Below are positions 31,206-40,087 of a DNA stretch of 56,953 nucleotides, piece by piece. A program made the translations under genes and the position numbers. The notes beneath the pieces are model-generated. The model was not told where the DNA came from. It saw only the letters and a list, made by a program, of their open reading frames with translations, and did no database searches. Origin of the DNA: a bacterium. GTDB taxonomy: Bacteria > Planctomycetota > Planctomycetia > Planctomycetales > Planctomycetaceae. Within the stretch, counting starts at the first letter, position 1, and each line of letters opens with the position of its first letter. The stretch covers positions 1-56,953 of the forward strand of contig WGME01000040.1 in assembly GCA_016125225.1 (NCBI GenBank), in the 5' to 3' direction.

Positions 31206-32312
31206 TTATGAACAGAATCCCCCGTAGAATAAAGCCCCCAATATCGCCCCCAAGGGGAAAGTGGTTGCCCAAGTAGCAAGTACCGCTGCAATTACACGCC
31301 ATTCGGCTTGCCGTTGGACCAATCCGATACCAAAGAGCGATCCGCAGGACACGTGGGTGGTGGAAACGGGCATGCCAAAGCGGGAGGCGAAGAGTACGAG
31401 GCCTGCCGTGACCAAGTTCGCACAGAGTCCCTGACCTTGATTAAGCGGAGTGATTCGCTTGCTCATCGTCTCCGCCACACGGCGCGATTGAATCAGACCG
31501 CCAAAAGCCATGGCGGCGGCGACCAAGGCAAGGCTGGGTGTGACGCTCGTACCCGCGAATGCGATGATCAACGCCGCAATTTTGGGCGTGTCGTTGACCG
31601 CCCGGCTGAAGCATACCGCTCCCGCGCTTAGGTAGTGCGCAATTCCGGCGACGGACTCCGCACTGATGCCAAGAACTGGACCGGAGTAGCGCGTGGCGCA
31701 CTCCGGAAGTTCTCCTCCCCACAGCCGTGGGGCTGGCAACATGGCGAACGCCGGAGTGGATTGAGGCGCTCCCACACCGTCAGGGTAATCTATACAAGCG
31801 CAGGACTCTCTCGTAATCCCTGCCGCGACACGCAACTTGTGAAGCACAGGATATAGAGCGGTCGTGATGGCAATCGCCAGAATAGGACTTAGTAGCAATG
31901 GAAAAGCGAAAAGCCTTAAAAAGGCCGCCCACTCGGGAGTCGAACCAGTGGCGGACCAGGCTATGCCGACCAAGGCTCCGCTGAGCGCATGCGTCGTGGA
32001 GGTTGGCATCCCCAGCCAGGTCGCAAGCATAATGGTGACTGCGGTGGCGAGCGCGACGGAAATCAATACTCCGGGCGTACCTAGCAGGGACGGGGGAAGC
32101 AACCCCGCACCACTGAAGAGTTTGACCAGTTGCTCCGCCAGCATAACGGAAACCACGCTCCCCAAAAGCGTAGCTATGGTCGCCCACAACAAGGCCGTGT
32201 GGTACCTGGCGCTCCCGCAACCGTATAGGGTGGCCACCCCCTTAAAATTATCGTTTGCGCCGTTGGCATAGGCGAGCCACAAGACCGCCGTTAGAAGAAT
32301 AAGGTACTGCAC
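31206..32312 (-). CDS. pit: PiT-family inorganic phosphate transporter
   Basis: The 368-residue membrane protein shows both halves of the PiT fold: 'WLAYANGANDNFKGVATLYG' and 'GMPTSTTHALSGALVGI' in the first, 'AVNDTPKIAALI' and 'GMPVSTTHVSCGSLFGI' in the second. About ten hydrophobic helices are visible. PiT carriers move phosphate with a cation and often accompany arsenic genes, where a selective carrier avoids arsenate uptake. GTG at 32312 with AGGAG seven bases upstream is the best start; an earlier ATG would overlap arsM. It lies 40 bases after arsM on the same strand. Confidence 0.9.
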   Translation of the reverse strand: MQYLILLTAVLWLAYANGANDNFKGVATLYGCGSARYHTALLWATIATLLGSVVSVMLAEQLVKLFSGAGLLPPSLLGTPGVLISVALATAVTIMLATWLGMPTSTTHALSGALVGIAWSATGSTPEWAAFLRLFAFPLLLSPILAIAITTALYPVLHKLRVAAGITRESCACIDYPDGVGAPQSTPAFAMLPAPRLWGGELPECATRYSGPVLGISAESVAGIAHYLSAGAVCFSRAVNDTPKIAALIIAFAGTSVTPSLALVAAAMAFGGLIQSRRVAETMSKRITPLNQGQGLCANLVTAGLVLFASRFGMPVSTTHVSCGSLFGIGLVQRQAEWRVIAAVLATWATTFPLGAILGALFYGGFCS

Positions 32313-32352
32313 GTGGCGCGCTCCTAAAAAGCTGATTGTCCCATTCGATGCA

Positions 32353-33501
32353 TCAGCAGCATCCCGAAGTGGAAGCACAAGCTGGCGACAAATCGGCTAC
32401 TTCCTCAGAGGTGCGCCCTTTGGTCGCTGCTGGCTCGCGATATACGCTGCCTCGGCAATCGAAGGCGGTCGCCTCCTCAAGTGGGACCGCCTCCGCAGGG
32501 GGAACCGGTATTAGGCTATTCGCGTAAGGCCCTGCGGTATCGGTCAGGATACGGTAGGTCTTGTCGCAAACGGCCATGCGGCGGCCCCGGGTGAGCGTAT
32601 GACCATCGTCATCTATGACCTTGCGCCGTGGCCCCTTGTAAATCACAGCCTGGTTGCGTTCAAGGCAGGGGCCCTCCTTGCCTGCATAGGCCCTTAGGGT
32701 GAGCGAACGAAACTCAATCCCCTGAATGGTCTGCCAGGGCAGGTTGGAGCGGTCCAGGATTTCGCAACCGTAGAAACCAGACTCCTCGAAGCTCGATAGA
32801 AACTCGTCTTCCCGAAGTGCCCCGGAAATGCAACCAGACCAAAGCTCCGGGTCGGCCCGCATGGTGTCCGGCGGGGTCTCGTCGGAAACGATGTCAGATA
32901 TGACTGCCCGTCCACCGGGCCGGAGCACACGCCGAATTTCCCGAAATAGCGCCTCCTTCTCTTCGGATCGGACAAGGTTCAGGACGCAATTAGAAACGAC
33001 AACGTCCACCGACGCATCTGGAATCAGGGGATGAAAGCGCCGCAAACGCGCGCATTCCGCATCGTAGGCTTCCATGTCTTCCACGCTCCGGACAGGATTT
33101 GCGTCCAGCCAATGTTGGACCATCTCCAGATTAAGCGCCAAATCTTGTATACGTCCTTTGACAAAGGATACATTTGCGTATCCCAGTCGCCTCGCAACAT
33201 CGTCTTGGTGCCTGCGGGCAAGTGCAAGCATGGCGTCATTGAAATCCACGCCGGCTACGGAACCCTCGGGGCCAACACGCTGCGCCAGGATGTAGCAAAT
33301 CTTCCCCCCACCCGAGCCAAGGTCAAGGACACGCTCGCCCTCATTCACATGCCGCGACGGATCGCCGCAACCGTAATCCTTCTCGATGATCTCCTGCGGA
33401 ATGACTTCCAGATAGCGCGTGTCATAAGTCACCGGACAACAAAGCTGGGGTTCCATCTTTTCCGCCGCCGACGCGTAGCGCCGCCTCACTTCAGTTTCCA
33501 T
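32353..33501 (-). CDS. arsM: ArsM, arsenite S-adenosylmethionine methyltransferase
   Basis: The 382-residue protein has an N-terminal 'RRYASAAEKMEPQLCCPVTYD', an 'EIIEKDYGCGDPSRHV' segment, the SAM site 'VLDLGSGGGKICYILA' and 'VAGVDFNDAMLALARR', 'VVVSNCVLNLVRSEEKEAL' and 'VLRPGGRAVISDIVSDE'. Conserved cysteines (CC near the start, YGCG, SNCVLN, SGCISG) match arsenite-binding positions. The C-terminal part, ending in a Cys-rich tail with CGCC-like TSGCC, is as in ArsM proteins encoded with ArsS. ArsM makes methylated arsenicals, the input for ArsS at 26228. Confidence 0.9.
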   Translation of the reverse strand: METEVRRRYASAAEKMEPQLCCPVTYDTRYLEVIPQEIIEKDYGCGDPSRHVNEGERVLDLGSGGGKICYILAQRVGPEGSVAGVDFNDAMLALARRHQDDVARRLGYANVSFVKGRIQDLALNLEMVQHWLDANPVRSVEDMEAYDAECARLRRFHPLIPDASVDVVVSNCVLNLVRSEEKEALFREIRRVLRPGGRAVISDIVSDETPPDTMRADPELWSGCISGALREDEFLSSFEESGFYGCEILDRSNLPWQTIQGIEFRSLTLRAYAGKEGPCLERNQAVIYKGPRRKVIDDDGHTLTRGRRMAVCDKTYRILTDTAGPYANSLIPVPPAEAVPLEEATAFDCRGSVYREPAATKGRTSEEVADLSPACASTSGCC

Positions 33502-33611
33502 ACCACGAAAGACTCCAATGTTCTGCGTTTATGCAAGTTGCCGACTATATCGCCACATCGCATGCCCGGTTACAGCAAATCACACGGACGAAAGGGCGAA
33601 TGGAATGGGGC

Positions 33612-34145
33612 TCAGCGCCTGCTAGTGTCGCCCTTTTCAGGGAACAGGCGCTCAAGACGCTCCTCAAGCTCCTCATCCTGGGGATGTCCGAACCAAACGA
33701 CCTTTCCTTTCCGATCAACCAGAAATGCAGAGGGTATGGAATCGAGTCCAAAGGCCCCCATGTAGGCTTCGGTAGTCTTTTGCTCCTTGTCGATCGCGAC
33801 GGTGTACTTCATCCGATCCCCCTGCTTGGCGACAAAAGGCCGAACCGTTTCCGCCTCCTCATCCGAGATGCCGACAATCACCAGTCCGCGTTCTCCATAC
33901 TTCTTCTGAACCTCCGTGAGATGCGGGATGCTCTCCCTGCAAGGCGGGCACCAAGTTCCCCAGAACTCGATGAGATAAACCCTTTCCCCTTTGGATGCCG
34001 TCAAGTCGACCGGCTCCCCTTTCACCCAACTCGAAACGCTAAGCGGCGGCGCGGCATCCCCAAGACTGGCCTCTTGAGCCCAAGCAACAAGCGACACGGA
34101 AATGACGGAGATGGTGGCAAGCACCTTGGCCGTTGTAAGTCTCAT
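33612..34145 (-). CDS. TlpA/ResA-like periplasmic thiol-disulfide oxidoreductase
   Basis: The 177-residue protein has a signal peptide (about residues 1-23, MRLTTAKVLATISVISVSLVAWAQ) and a thioredoxin fold with the active site 'FWGTWCPPCRESIPHLTEV', 'VIVGISDEEAE' and a cis-proline region 'LDSIPSAFLVDRKGKVVW'. It probably keeps thiols of exported metal-binding proteins reduced. Its promoter is the conserved motif at 34248-34278, about 100 bases upstream, shared with bufA2 and the divergent VTT-DUF547 gene, which suggests co-regulation. Confidence 0.9.
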   Translation of the reverse strand: MRLTTAKVLATISVISVSLVAWAQEASLGDAAPPLSVSSWVKGEPVDLTASKGERVYLIEFWGTWCPPCRESIPHLTEVQKKYGERGLVIVGISDEEAETVRPFVAKQGDRMKYTVAIDKEQKTTEAYMGAFGLDSIPSAFLVDRKGKVVWFGHPQDEELEERLERLFPEKGDTSRR

Positions 34146-34247
34146 GGCAAATTCCTCTCATTTTCGCAGAGTATGATTACTCCGCCTTTGCGGTCCGACG
34201 CTCCAGTTCCGAGTTCGCACACATCCATGCTCTCCGTTGAAGCGCCG

Positions 34248-34278
34248 ATGCATTCGATACGTGCGGGAAACCATGTCA
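34248..34278 (-). promoter_or_regulatory. Conserved bipartite promoter motif, copy 2 (tlpA)
   Basis: On the minus strand: TGACATGG, 15 bases, GAATGCAT, about 103 bases before the tlpA ATG, nearly the same distance as in bufA2. Confidence 0.75.
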
Positions 34279-34342
34279 TGCCTTGGCACGCCCCGGTTGC
34301 GACCCCGCACTCGAACGCAATTTGGCCGAGTCGAGCCGGTAC

Positions 34343-34373
34343 TGACATGGAACCTGCGGTAGTTGGAATGCAT
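34343..34373 (+). promoter_or_regulatory. Conserved bipartite promoter motif, copy 3 (VTT-DUF547 operon)
   Basis: On the plus strand: TGACATGG, 15 bases, GAATGCAT, 57 bases before the TTG start at 34430. It is divergent from copy 2, with 64 bases between the two sites. Confidence 0.75.
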
Positions 34374-34429
34374 GGCCGCATCTTTACGATGCGTTAAGCC
34401 AGACTCTCCAGCCGGGAGGATTAAATCCT

Positions 34430-36031
34430 TTGATCAAAACTGCCTATCGCCATCAAATCGTTACGCTGGTGCGCCGCTTATCCATCGTTGCAATCCTGCT
34501 ATCGCTCCTCGTCATCATGCGGTCTGCCTTATCCGGTTCGGCAGCGGGCGAAATCCAGTCATGGATAGCTGCGCTTGGGCCGTGGGGACCGCTCGCGCTT
34601 GGGGTGATCTACGTTATAGGCACCATATTCATGGTTCCTGCCTCGGTACTCACCATCGCGGCGGGCGCGCTGTTTGGGCTTGGCCTGGGCACGGTCACGG
34701 TATCGGTGGCCTCGACTCTAGGAGCGGCACTTGCGTTCCTGATTGGCAGGTACCTGGCGCGAGGAAGCGTGGAGCGCGCGATCCAGAGCCGACCCAAGCT
34801 CAAAGCCTTGGACAAGGCGATCGACGAAGGCGGGTGGAAGATTGTCGCCATGCTGCGGCTATCGCCAGCGGTCCCCTTTAGTTTGCAGAATTACTTCTAC
34901 GGACTGACCTCCATCCGGTTTTGGCCCTGTGTCCTCACCAGCTGGGTGGCCATGCTTCCGGGCACCTTTCTTTACGTATACATCGGTCAGGCCGCAGGCT
35001 CTGTGGCCTCTGGACGTGGCAAGTCGCCGATGGAGTGGGGATTGCTGGTTGTTGGATTGCTGGCCACGGTGGCCATCACCGTGTACCTGACCCGTCTGGC
35101 AAGAAGGCGCCTAGCAGAAATCTCGCCAACTGTCGAGACGGAAGCCTCGCATTCCTCCGCAGCATTGCCTTCCGTGACGGGGTCAATTCGCAACACGGCC
35201 ACGCTAGCCGTCGCTGCGCTCATACTCGTCTTTGGGGCGATCATACAGGCAAAGTCAGGTGGCCTGGGCCACATCATCGTGGCGATGTTCGGGCCGCCGC
35301 AGGTCGTGTTGGCCGAGAAGTACGCCGACATTTCCAGTTTGGCAACCTTCGATCATTCGAGTTTCGATGCGCTGCTTCATCGTCATGTTTCCGAAGGTGG
35401 ATGGGTCGATTACGACAGACTCAAGGAGGAACGAGCACTGCTTCAGGCGTACCTTGAGACGCTGGCCACCGCCCCCTTGGACGAGCTGGGCCGGGATGAA
35501 AAATTGGCACTGATGATAAATGCCTACAATGCGTTTACGCTTCAGTTGATCGTCGAGCATTATCCACTAGCGTCAATACGAGACATCCCTGAGGACCGGC
35601 GATGGGATGATGTGCGTTGGAACCTCGCAGGAAACATGATGAGCCTGAATGAGTTGGAGCACGAGCGCATTCGCCCAAACTTCCGTGAGCCCCGCATTCA
35701 CTTTGCACTGGTTTGCGCTGCGGTGGGCTGCCCGCCGCTTCGGGCCGAGGCCTACTCCGGAACTCGTATCGAGGAGCAACTTCAAGCACAGGCCGATTAT
35801 GTGCACAAGAATCCCCGATGGTTTCAACTACACGAGGATGAATCAAAGCTCGCCCTAACCCGTTTGTATGAATGGTACGGCGGAGACTTTGAGCAAGTCG
35901 CAGATTCTGTACTTAAGTACGCGGCGCGTTTCGCGCCGAAACTTGATGCACTTCTGGCCTGCGGCAAGCAACCGGCAATCACCTGGCTCGAGTATGATTG
36001 GAGCCTCAACGACACAGCCAATCGTCGTTGA
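34430..36031 (+). CDS. VTT (TVP38/TMEM64/DedA-like) membrane protein fused to DUF547
   Basis: The 533-residue protein has two parts. Residues 1-225 form a VTT-domain membrane unit ('PWGPLALGVIYVIGTIFMVP', 'AGALFGLGLGTVTVSVASTLGAALAFLIGRYLARG', 'RLSPAVPFSLQNYFYGLTSI'). After further membrane helices, residues about 315-525 form a DUF547 domain ('LALMINAYNAFTLQLIVEHYP', 'RIHFALVCAAVGCPPLR', 'LTRLYEWYGGDF'). The two families are often neighbours; fusion indicates a functional link in transport or envelope work. Start is TTG at 34430 with GGGAGGA upstream. It overlaps the next gene by four bases (TTGA). Confidence 0.88.
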   Translation: MIKTAYRHQIVTLVRRLSIVAILLSLLVIMRSALSGSAAGEIQSWIAALGPWGPLALGVIYVIGTIFMVPASVLTIAAGALFGLGLGTVTVSVASTLGAALAFLIGRYLARGSVERAIQSRPKLKALDKAIDEGGWKIVAMLRLSPAVPFSLQNYFYGLTSIRFWPCVLTSWVAMLPGTFLYVYIGQAAGSVASGRGKSPMEWGLLVVGLLATVAITVYLTRLARRRLAEISPTVETEASHSSAALPSVTGSIRNTATLAVAALILVFGAIIQAKSGGLGHIIVAMFGPPQVVLAEKYADISSLATFDHSSFDALLHRHVSEGGWVDYDRLKEERALLQAYLETLATAPLDELGRDEKLALMINAYNAFTLQLIVEHYPLASIRDIPEDRRWDDVRWNLAGNMMSLNELEHERIRPNFREPRIHFALVCAAVGCPPLRAEAYSGTRIEEQLQAQADYVHKNPRWFQLHEDESKLALTRLYEWYGGDFEQVADSVLKYAARFAPKLDALLACGKQPAITWLEYDWSLNDTANRR

Positions 36032-37452
36032 AAACGAGTAGGCGTATCGCGGCGGGTTGGCTTGCGGCAGGCAGCGCGCTTCTCGTCCTGATGTTTCTTG
36101 TGGTAAGGCTTTCCTTGCAGTTCGAGAACGCTTCCGCCCTGACCGAGGCTCCGATTCTGCGGGTTACCGGCTTCCTGCTCAGCGCCGCGATGGTGCATTT
36201 TGCCGCCGTGGCCATGATACCCCGAACGCACGCTGTGCGGTGGATTTTCGCATGGATCTTCGCCGTCGGCATGCTCATGAGGATAGGCATGTTCTGGTCG
36301 TCACCAATTCTCGAAGACGACCATTTCCGGTACCGATGGGAAGGCGCGCTTGTGGCAAGCGGTCTCAATCCGGCAACGATTTCGCCGCAGTCCATTATCA
36401 ACACACCGGAGCGGGTTCCGGCTGCCGCTGTTCTATTGGCGAAAGAGTCCGAAGGCCTGATCAACAAGGTGGGCTATCCTGATCTCGCGACCTGCTATCC
36501 CCCTGGCGCAACCGCTTTATTTGCAATGGCTTATCTCTTGTCTCCATGGAGTCTCACTTCCTGGAGAGGACTGCTGATTGCGTTCGATCTAGCCTCCCTC
36601 TTGCTCCTCCTCGGACTGCTCCGGCGTGTGGACCGTTCACCGCTCTACATCGCCGTTTATTGGTGGTCTCCCCTCGTCATCAAGGAAGGCTTCAATGCCG
36701 CACACGTGGACATTGCGTTGACCCCCTTTGTTCTAATTGCGCTTATTCTGGTCATGCAGCCATCACGCGCTTCCGCTCAAATAGGCGCCGCTATGGCCCT
36801 TGCAGCCGCAAGCACCATTAAACTGTGGCCACTTGCGCTTGCCCCCGTACTGTTTCTTCCTCTAATCAAGCGACCTCGGCTAATCCTTGCCACCGCGTTC
36901 GCGGGCGGGCTTGTGCTCGCTTTGCCGTTATGGGCCTTCTTGCCCGCGTTTACTGGTGGAGAAAGCGCGGGACTGCTTGCCTATGGTCGTGAGTGGCAGA
37001 TGAACGATGCCCTCTTTATGCTCCTCTTGTGGCTGGCAGAAAAGCTGCCTTGGTCAAGCCCGGAGCTTGTGGCTCGCGGGATTTCTGCGGCACTGTTTGT
37101 CCTGTTCGCCCTCGGCATCGCACGACCCCATACGCCAACACCTGCGGTGCTCGCGGGGCGCGTACTTGCTGTTGTAGCGATGCTTTTCATGCTGAGTCCA
37201 GCGCAGTTTCCCTGGTACTACCTGTGGGTCATGCCGCTCCTTCCGCTGTATCCGAGTCGTGGATTGCTTCTGCTATCGGGCATCCTCTTCCTTTACAACC
37301 TTCGCTTCTACTTAAAAGAGGTAGGTCATGTTGAGATTTTCGACCAATACCTTGTCTGGCTCGAGTATCTCCCGGCCTGGTTTCTTCTTCTATTTGACGG
37401 GATTCGTGGCTATGAGCGCACTGCGAGGAAATCTTCTTGCGAAACGGACTAA
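36028..37452 (+). CDS. Polytopic membrane glycosyltransferase (GT-C, GT87/DUF2029-like)
   Basis: The 474-residue protein has about eleven hydrophobic helices. An early loop carries acidic residues ('SSPILEDDHFRYRWEGALVASGLNPA'), a pattern of polyprenyl-phosphate-mannose-using GT-C enzymes, and 'YPPGATALFAMAYLL' and 'FNAAHVDIALTPF' also fit. TTG at 36028 overlaps the upstream stop; an internal upstream ATG would overlap further. It likely works with the GT2 fusion that follows, which has a dolichol-phosphate-mannose-synthase-like first domain able to make the lipid-linked sugar donor. Confidence 0.75.
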   Translation: MKTSRRIAAGWLAAGSALLVLMFLVVRLSLQFENASALTEAPILRVTGFLLSAAMVHFAAVAMIPRTHAVRWIFAWIFAVGMLMRIGMFWSSPILEDDHFRYRWEGALVASGLNPATISPQSIINTPERVPAAAVLLAKESEGLINKVGYPDLATCYPPGATALFAMAYLLSPWSLTSWRGLLIAFDLASLLLLLGLLRRVDRSPLYIAVYWWSPLVIKEGFNAAHVDIALTPFVLIALILVMQPSRASAQIGAAMALAAASTIKLWPLALAPVLFLPLIKRPRLILATAFAGGLVLALPLWAFLPAFTGGESAGLLAYGREWQMNDALFMLLLWLAEKLPWSSPELVARGISAALFVLFALGIARPHTPTPAVLAGRVLAVVAMLFMLSPAQFPWYYLWVMPLLPLYPSRGLLLLSGILFLYNLRFYLKEVGHVEIFDQYLVWLEYLPAWFLLLFDGIRGYERTARKSSCETD

Positions 37453-39449
37453 TCGTAAAAGTTATCATTCCTGCGCTGAACGAAGCTGCTGCCATCGGCA
37501 AGGTATTGGATGCCATACCGGATTGGGTGGACGAGGTCATATTGGCCGACAACGGTTCGACGGATGCCACCCCAGAAATTGCTGTCGAGAAGGGTGCTCG
37601 TATTGTTCAGGAATCTCGACGCGGCTACGGTTCTGCGTGTCTAGCGGGTATCGCAGCACTTGGCAGAGTGGATATAGTTGTTTTTCTTGACGGCGATTAC
37701 AGCGACTATCCAGAGCAAATGTATCGCTTGGTGGACCCTATCGCTAAGGGCGAGGCCGACTTCGTTGTGGGATCGCGGGTACTTGGAAACGCCGCGCTTG
37801 GCGCGCTGCTTCCGCAGGCGCGCTTTGGCAACTGGCTGGCCACGCGCCTGATCGCCCTCTTCTGGGGGGCGAGATATACGGACCTTGGGCCCTTCCGGGC
37901 TATACAGCGTTCGACTCTGGAAAGTCTGGACATGCGTGATCCGGACTACGGTTGGACCGTAGAGATGCAAATCAAGGCCGCAAAGCGAGGTGTCCGCGCC
38001 TCCGAAGTTCCGGTTGATTACCGTAAACGCGAGGGCCATTCGAAGATTTCCGGCACGGTGCAAGGAGTTTTGGCTGCGGGCACGAAAATTCTTTGGACGA
38101 TAGCGCGGGAAATACTCTCGCCCAACGGCCCTCCGTCCAAGAGACTTATCGTGTTTTGCCGCTCTCCGGAAGCCGGCAAAGCCAAGACAAGGCTGATACC
38201 TGCCTTGGGCGCCGACGGCGCAGCACAGGTTCATCGCTCGCTGGCGGAGCGGACCATGGCGCAAGTCCGAAGATTTCTAGGCGGCACCGTTTGTCAGGCC
38301 CAGGTATGCTTCGAAGGGGGAAGTGAAGAATCCATGAGGTATTGGCTTGGCTCAGACATCCCATTCGCACCACAAGGGGACGGCTCGCTTGGCCAGCGCA
38401 TGGCCCGTGCAACCGAGACCTCATTCTCCCACGATGGGGATTTCACGGTCATCATCGGGACGGACTGTCCGGGATTGGACGAGACAACACTTCGCAAGGC
38501 CTTCGAGTCACTTTCTGAATACGATGTCGTTCTCGGCCCTGCCGATGACGGAGGTTACTACCTCATCGGAACCCGGCGAAGCGCCTGGCCCCGGAGCCGT
38601 GCGCTCTTCTTTGGGCCAAGCTGGGGGACCGGGACTGTTCTTGAAGAGACCCTTCGAATAGCACAAGAACATGCTTTATTGGTCCATTCGCTGATAACTC
38701 TTCCGGACATTGACCGGCCGGAGGACCTGCCCATCTGGGAATCTGCTCAAGGTGAACCGCATCGCAAACCCCCCATTACGGTCATCATTCCCACACTGAA
38801 TGAGGCGAAAGGCATAGCCAAAACCATATCGATACTGCGTCTAATCCCGGAGGTAGAAGTCATCGTTGCGGACGGAGGCAGCACCGATGACACCATGGCA
38901 TTGGCCGCGCAGTATGGAGCGGTTGTCCAGGTGAGCACCGCGAACCGTGCCTGCCGCATGAACGCCGCCGCTGGCATTGCACAGGGGGACTATCTGGTCT
39001 TTCTACATGCCGACACCCGACTGCCCAACGGCTGGGATTCTGAGGTAATACGAGCACTCGCGTTTCCAGCCGTCACGGCGGGTGCTTTTCGCTTTGCCAC
39101 CGACAACCCGAGACTCGGGATGCGAGCCATGGCGCGTCTGGTCAATCTTCGGGCGAAATGGCTTCAATTGCCCTATGGCGATCAGGGTCTCTTCATGCGG
39201 CGACCTACTTTCCACGAGCTTGGTGGATTCGCGGATATCCCCATCATGGAGGATTACGACATGGCTAAACGCTTGCGACGTAAGGGTTTCGTTGTGATCT
39301 CCCGCCTGGCGGCCATCACCTCGGCACGCCGATGGCAAAAACTTGGACTACTTCGTGTCTTCGCGATCAATCAACTCTGTATTCTGGGTTACGAGACCGG
39401 TCTCTCGCCCGATTCCATTGCCCGATATTACCGTCGGTTCAACGATTGA
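37437..39449 (+). CDS. Triple fusion: GT2 (DPM1-like) - DUF2064 (TIGR04282-like) - GT2 (TIGR04283-like)
   Basis: The 670-residue protein joins three enzymes normally separate. Residues 1-230: GT2 with 'VIIPALNEAAAIGKVL', 'ADNGSTDATPEIA', 'VFLDGDYSDYP' and 'GSRVLG'. Residues about 232-435: DUF2064 with 'IVFCRSPEAGKAKTRLIPALG', 'VIIGTDCPGLD' and 'LGPADDGGYYLIG'. Residues about 445-670: a second GT2 with 'VIIPTLNEAKGIAKTI', 'VADGGSTDDT', 'VFLHADTRLP' and 'LPYGDQGLFMRR'. The last two families are typical neighbours of ArsS-type radical SAM genes, so the fusion probably serves arsenosugar or related glycan synthesis. TTG at 37437 follows a GAGGAA. Confidence 0.88.
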   Translation: MRNGLIVKVIIPALNEAAAIGKVLDAIPDWVDEVILADNGSTDATPEIAVEKGARIVQESRRGYGSACLAGIAALGRVDIVVFLDGDYSDYPEQMYRLVDPIAKGEADFVVGSRVLGNAALGALLPQARFGNWLATRLIALFWGARYTDLGPFRAIQRSTLESLDMRDPDYGWTVEMQIKAAKRGVRASEVPVDYRKREGHSKISGTVQGVLAAGTKILWTIAREILSPNGPPSKRLIVFCRSPEAGKAKTRLIPALGADGAAQVHRSLAERTMAQVRRFLGGTVCQAQVCFEGGSEESMRYWLGSDIPFAPQGDGSLGQRMARATETSFSHDGDFTVIIGTDCPGLDETTLRKAFESLSEYDVVLGPADDGGYYLIGTRRSAWPRSRALFFGPSWGTGTVLEETLRIAQEHALLVHSLITLPDIDRPEDLPIWESAQGEPHRKPPITVIIPTLNEAKGIAKTISILRLIPEVEVIVADGGSTDDTMALAAQYGAVVQVSTANRACRMNAAAGIAQGDYLVFLHADTRLPNGWDSEVIRALAFPAVTAGAFRFATDNPRLGMRAMARLVNLRAKWLQLPYGDQGLFMRRPTFHELGGFADIPIMEDYDMAKRLRRKGFVVISRLAAITSARRWQKLGLLRVFAINQLCILGYETGLSPDSIARYYRRFND

Positions 39450-39484
39450 CTTGGAATCTGGCAGGAAGGGAACGCATCCGCACT

Positions 39485-40087
39485 ATGGAAGAGTTCACTC
39501 GACAATTCGAACGCTATCGCCACGAGCTTTACCGCTTCGCTGTGAAAACGGTTTGGGACCGAAACGTGGCGGAAGATGCTTTTGCCTCAGCCGTGCTCGC
39601 GGCATGGGAGAACTGGCACAAGTTCGAGCAGGGCACCAACTTCCGCGCCTGGATGTACAAGATCCTGATAAACAAGTGCTTTGTGGCGAATCGGGAAACC
39701 AAACGGACGCCGTTGCCTATCGATGATGTGCCCGAAGGGGCGTTTGCCTCGCTGGGGCAGGATAGGACCTACGGCTACATACTCGAAGACTCCGAGCGCT
39801 TCATGGAGTCCTGCGGCGACGAGGTGCACCGCGCATTCACAAAACTCTCGACCGCAGAACGGAGCTGCATCCTGCTCCGGGGTGGCGAGAAGCTATCTTA
39901 TAACGAAATTGCTGAAATACTGGGAATTCCCGCTGGCACGGTAATGACCCATCTTGCGCGTGGCCGCGCCAAACTACGCACAGAGCTGATGACATACGCC
40001 CAGAATCGCGGGCTCGTGCGTCAGAAACCCCGTCTATTGACGAAACCGGGCGATCCCGGCAACCGCGAGCAAAGGCTCGGGGAGTGA
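39485..40087 (+). CDS. ECF-family RNA polymerase sigma factor
   Basis: The 200-residue protein has sigma region 2 ('RYRHELYRFAVKTVWDRNVAEDAFASAVLAAW', 'FRAWMYKILINKCF') and region 4 ('LSTAERSCILLRGGEKLSYNEIAEILGIPAGTVMTHLARGRAKLR'). It is followed with a four-base overlap (GTGA) by a membrane anti-sigma factor, the classical pair. The start at 39485 excludes upstream sequence overlapping the glycosyltransferase. The bipartite motif at 29738, 34248 and 34343 is a candidate target. The factor's own gene has no such motif just upstream, but it is downstream of copy 3 in the same run of genes. Confidence 0.92.
   Translation: MEEFTRQFERYRHELYRFAVKTVWDRNVAEDAFASAVLAAWENWHKFEQGTNFRAWMYKILINKCFVANRETKRTPLPIDDVPEGAFASLGQDRTYGYILEDSERFMESCGDEVHRAFTKLSTAERSCILLRGGEKLSYNEIAEILGIPAGTVMTHLARGRAKLRTELMTYAQNRGLVRQKPRLLTKPGDPGNREQRLGE

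Noticed and set aside
34142-34381. Minus-strand 79-codon frame overlapping tlpA by four bases
   Set aside because: It covers both divergent copies of the bipartite promoter motif, has no ribosome-binding site and no family resemblance. The region is better read as a promoter region.
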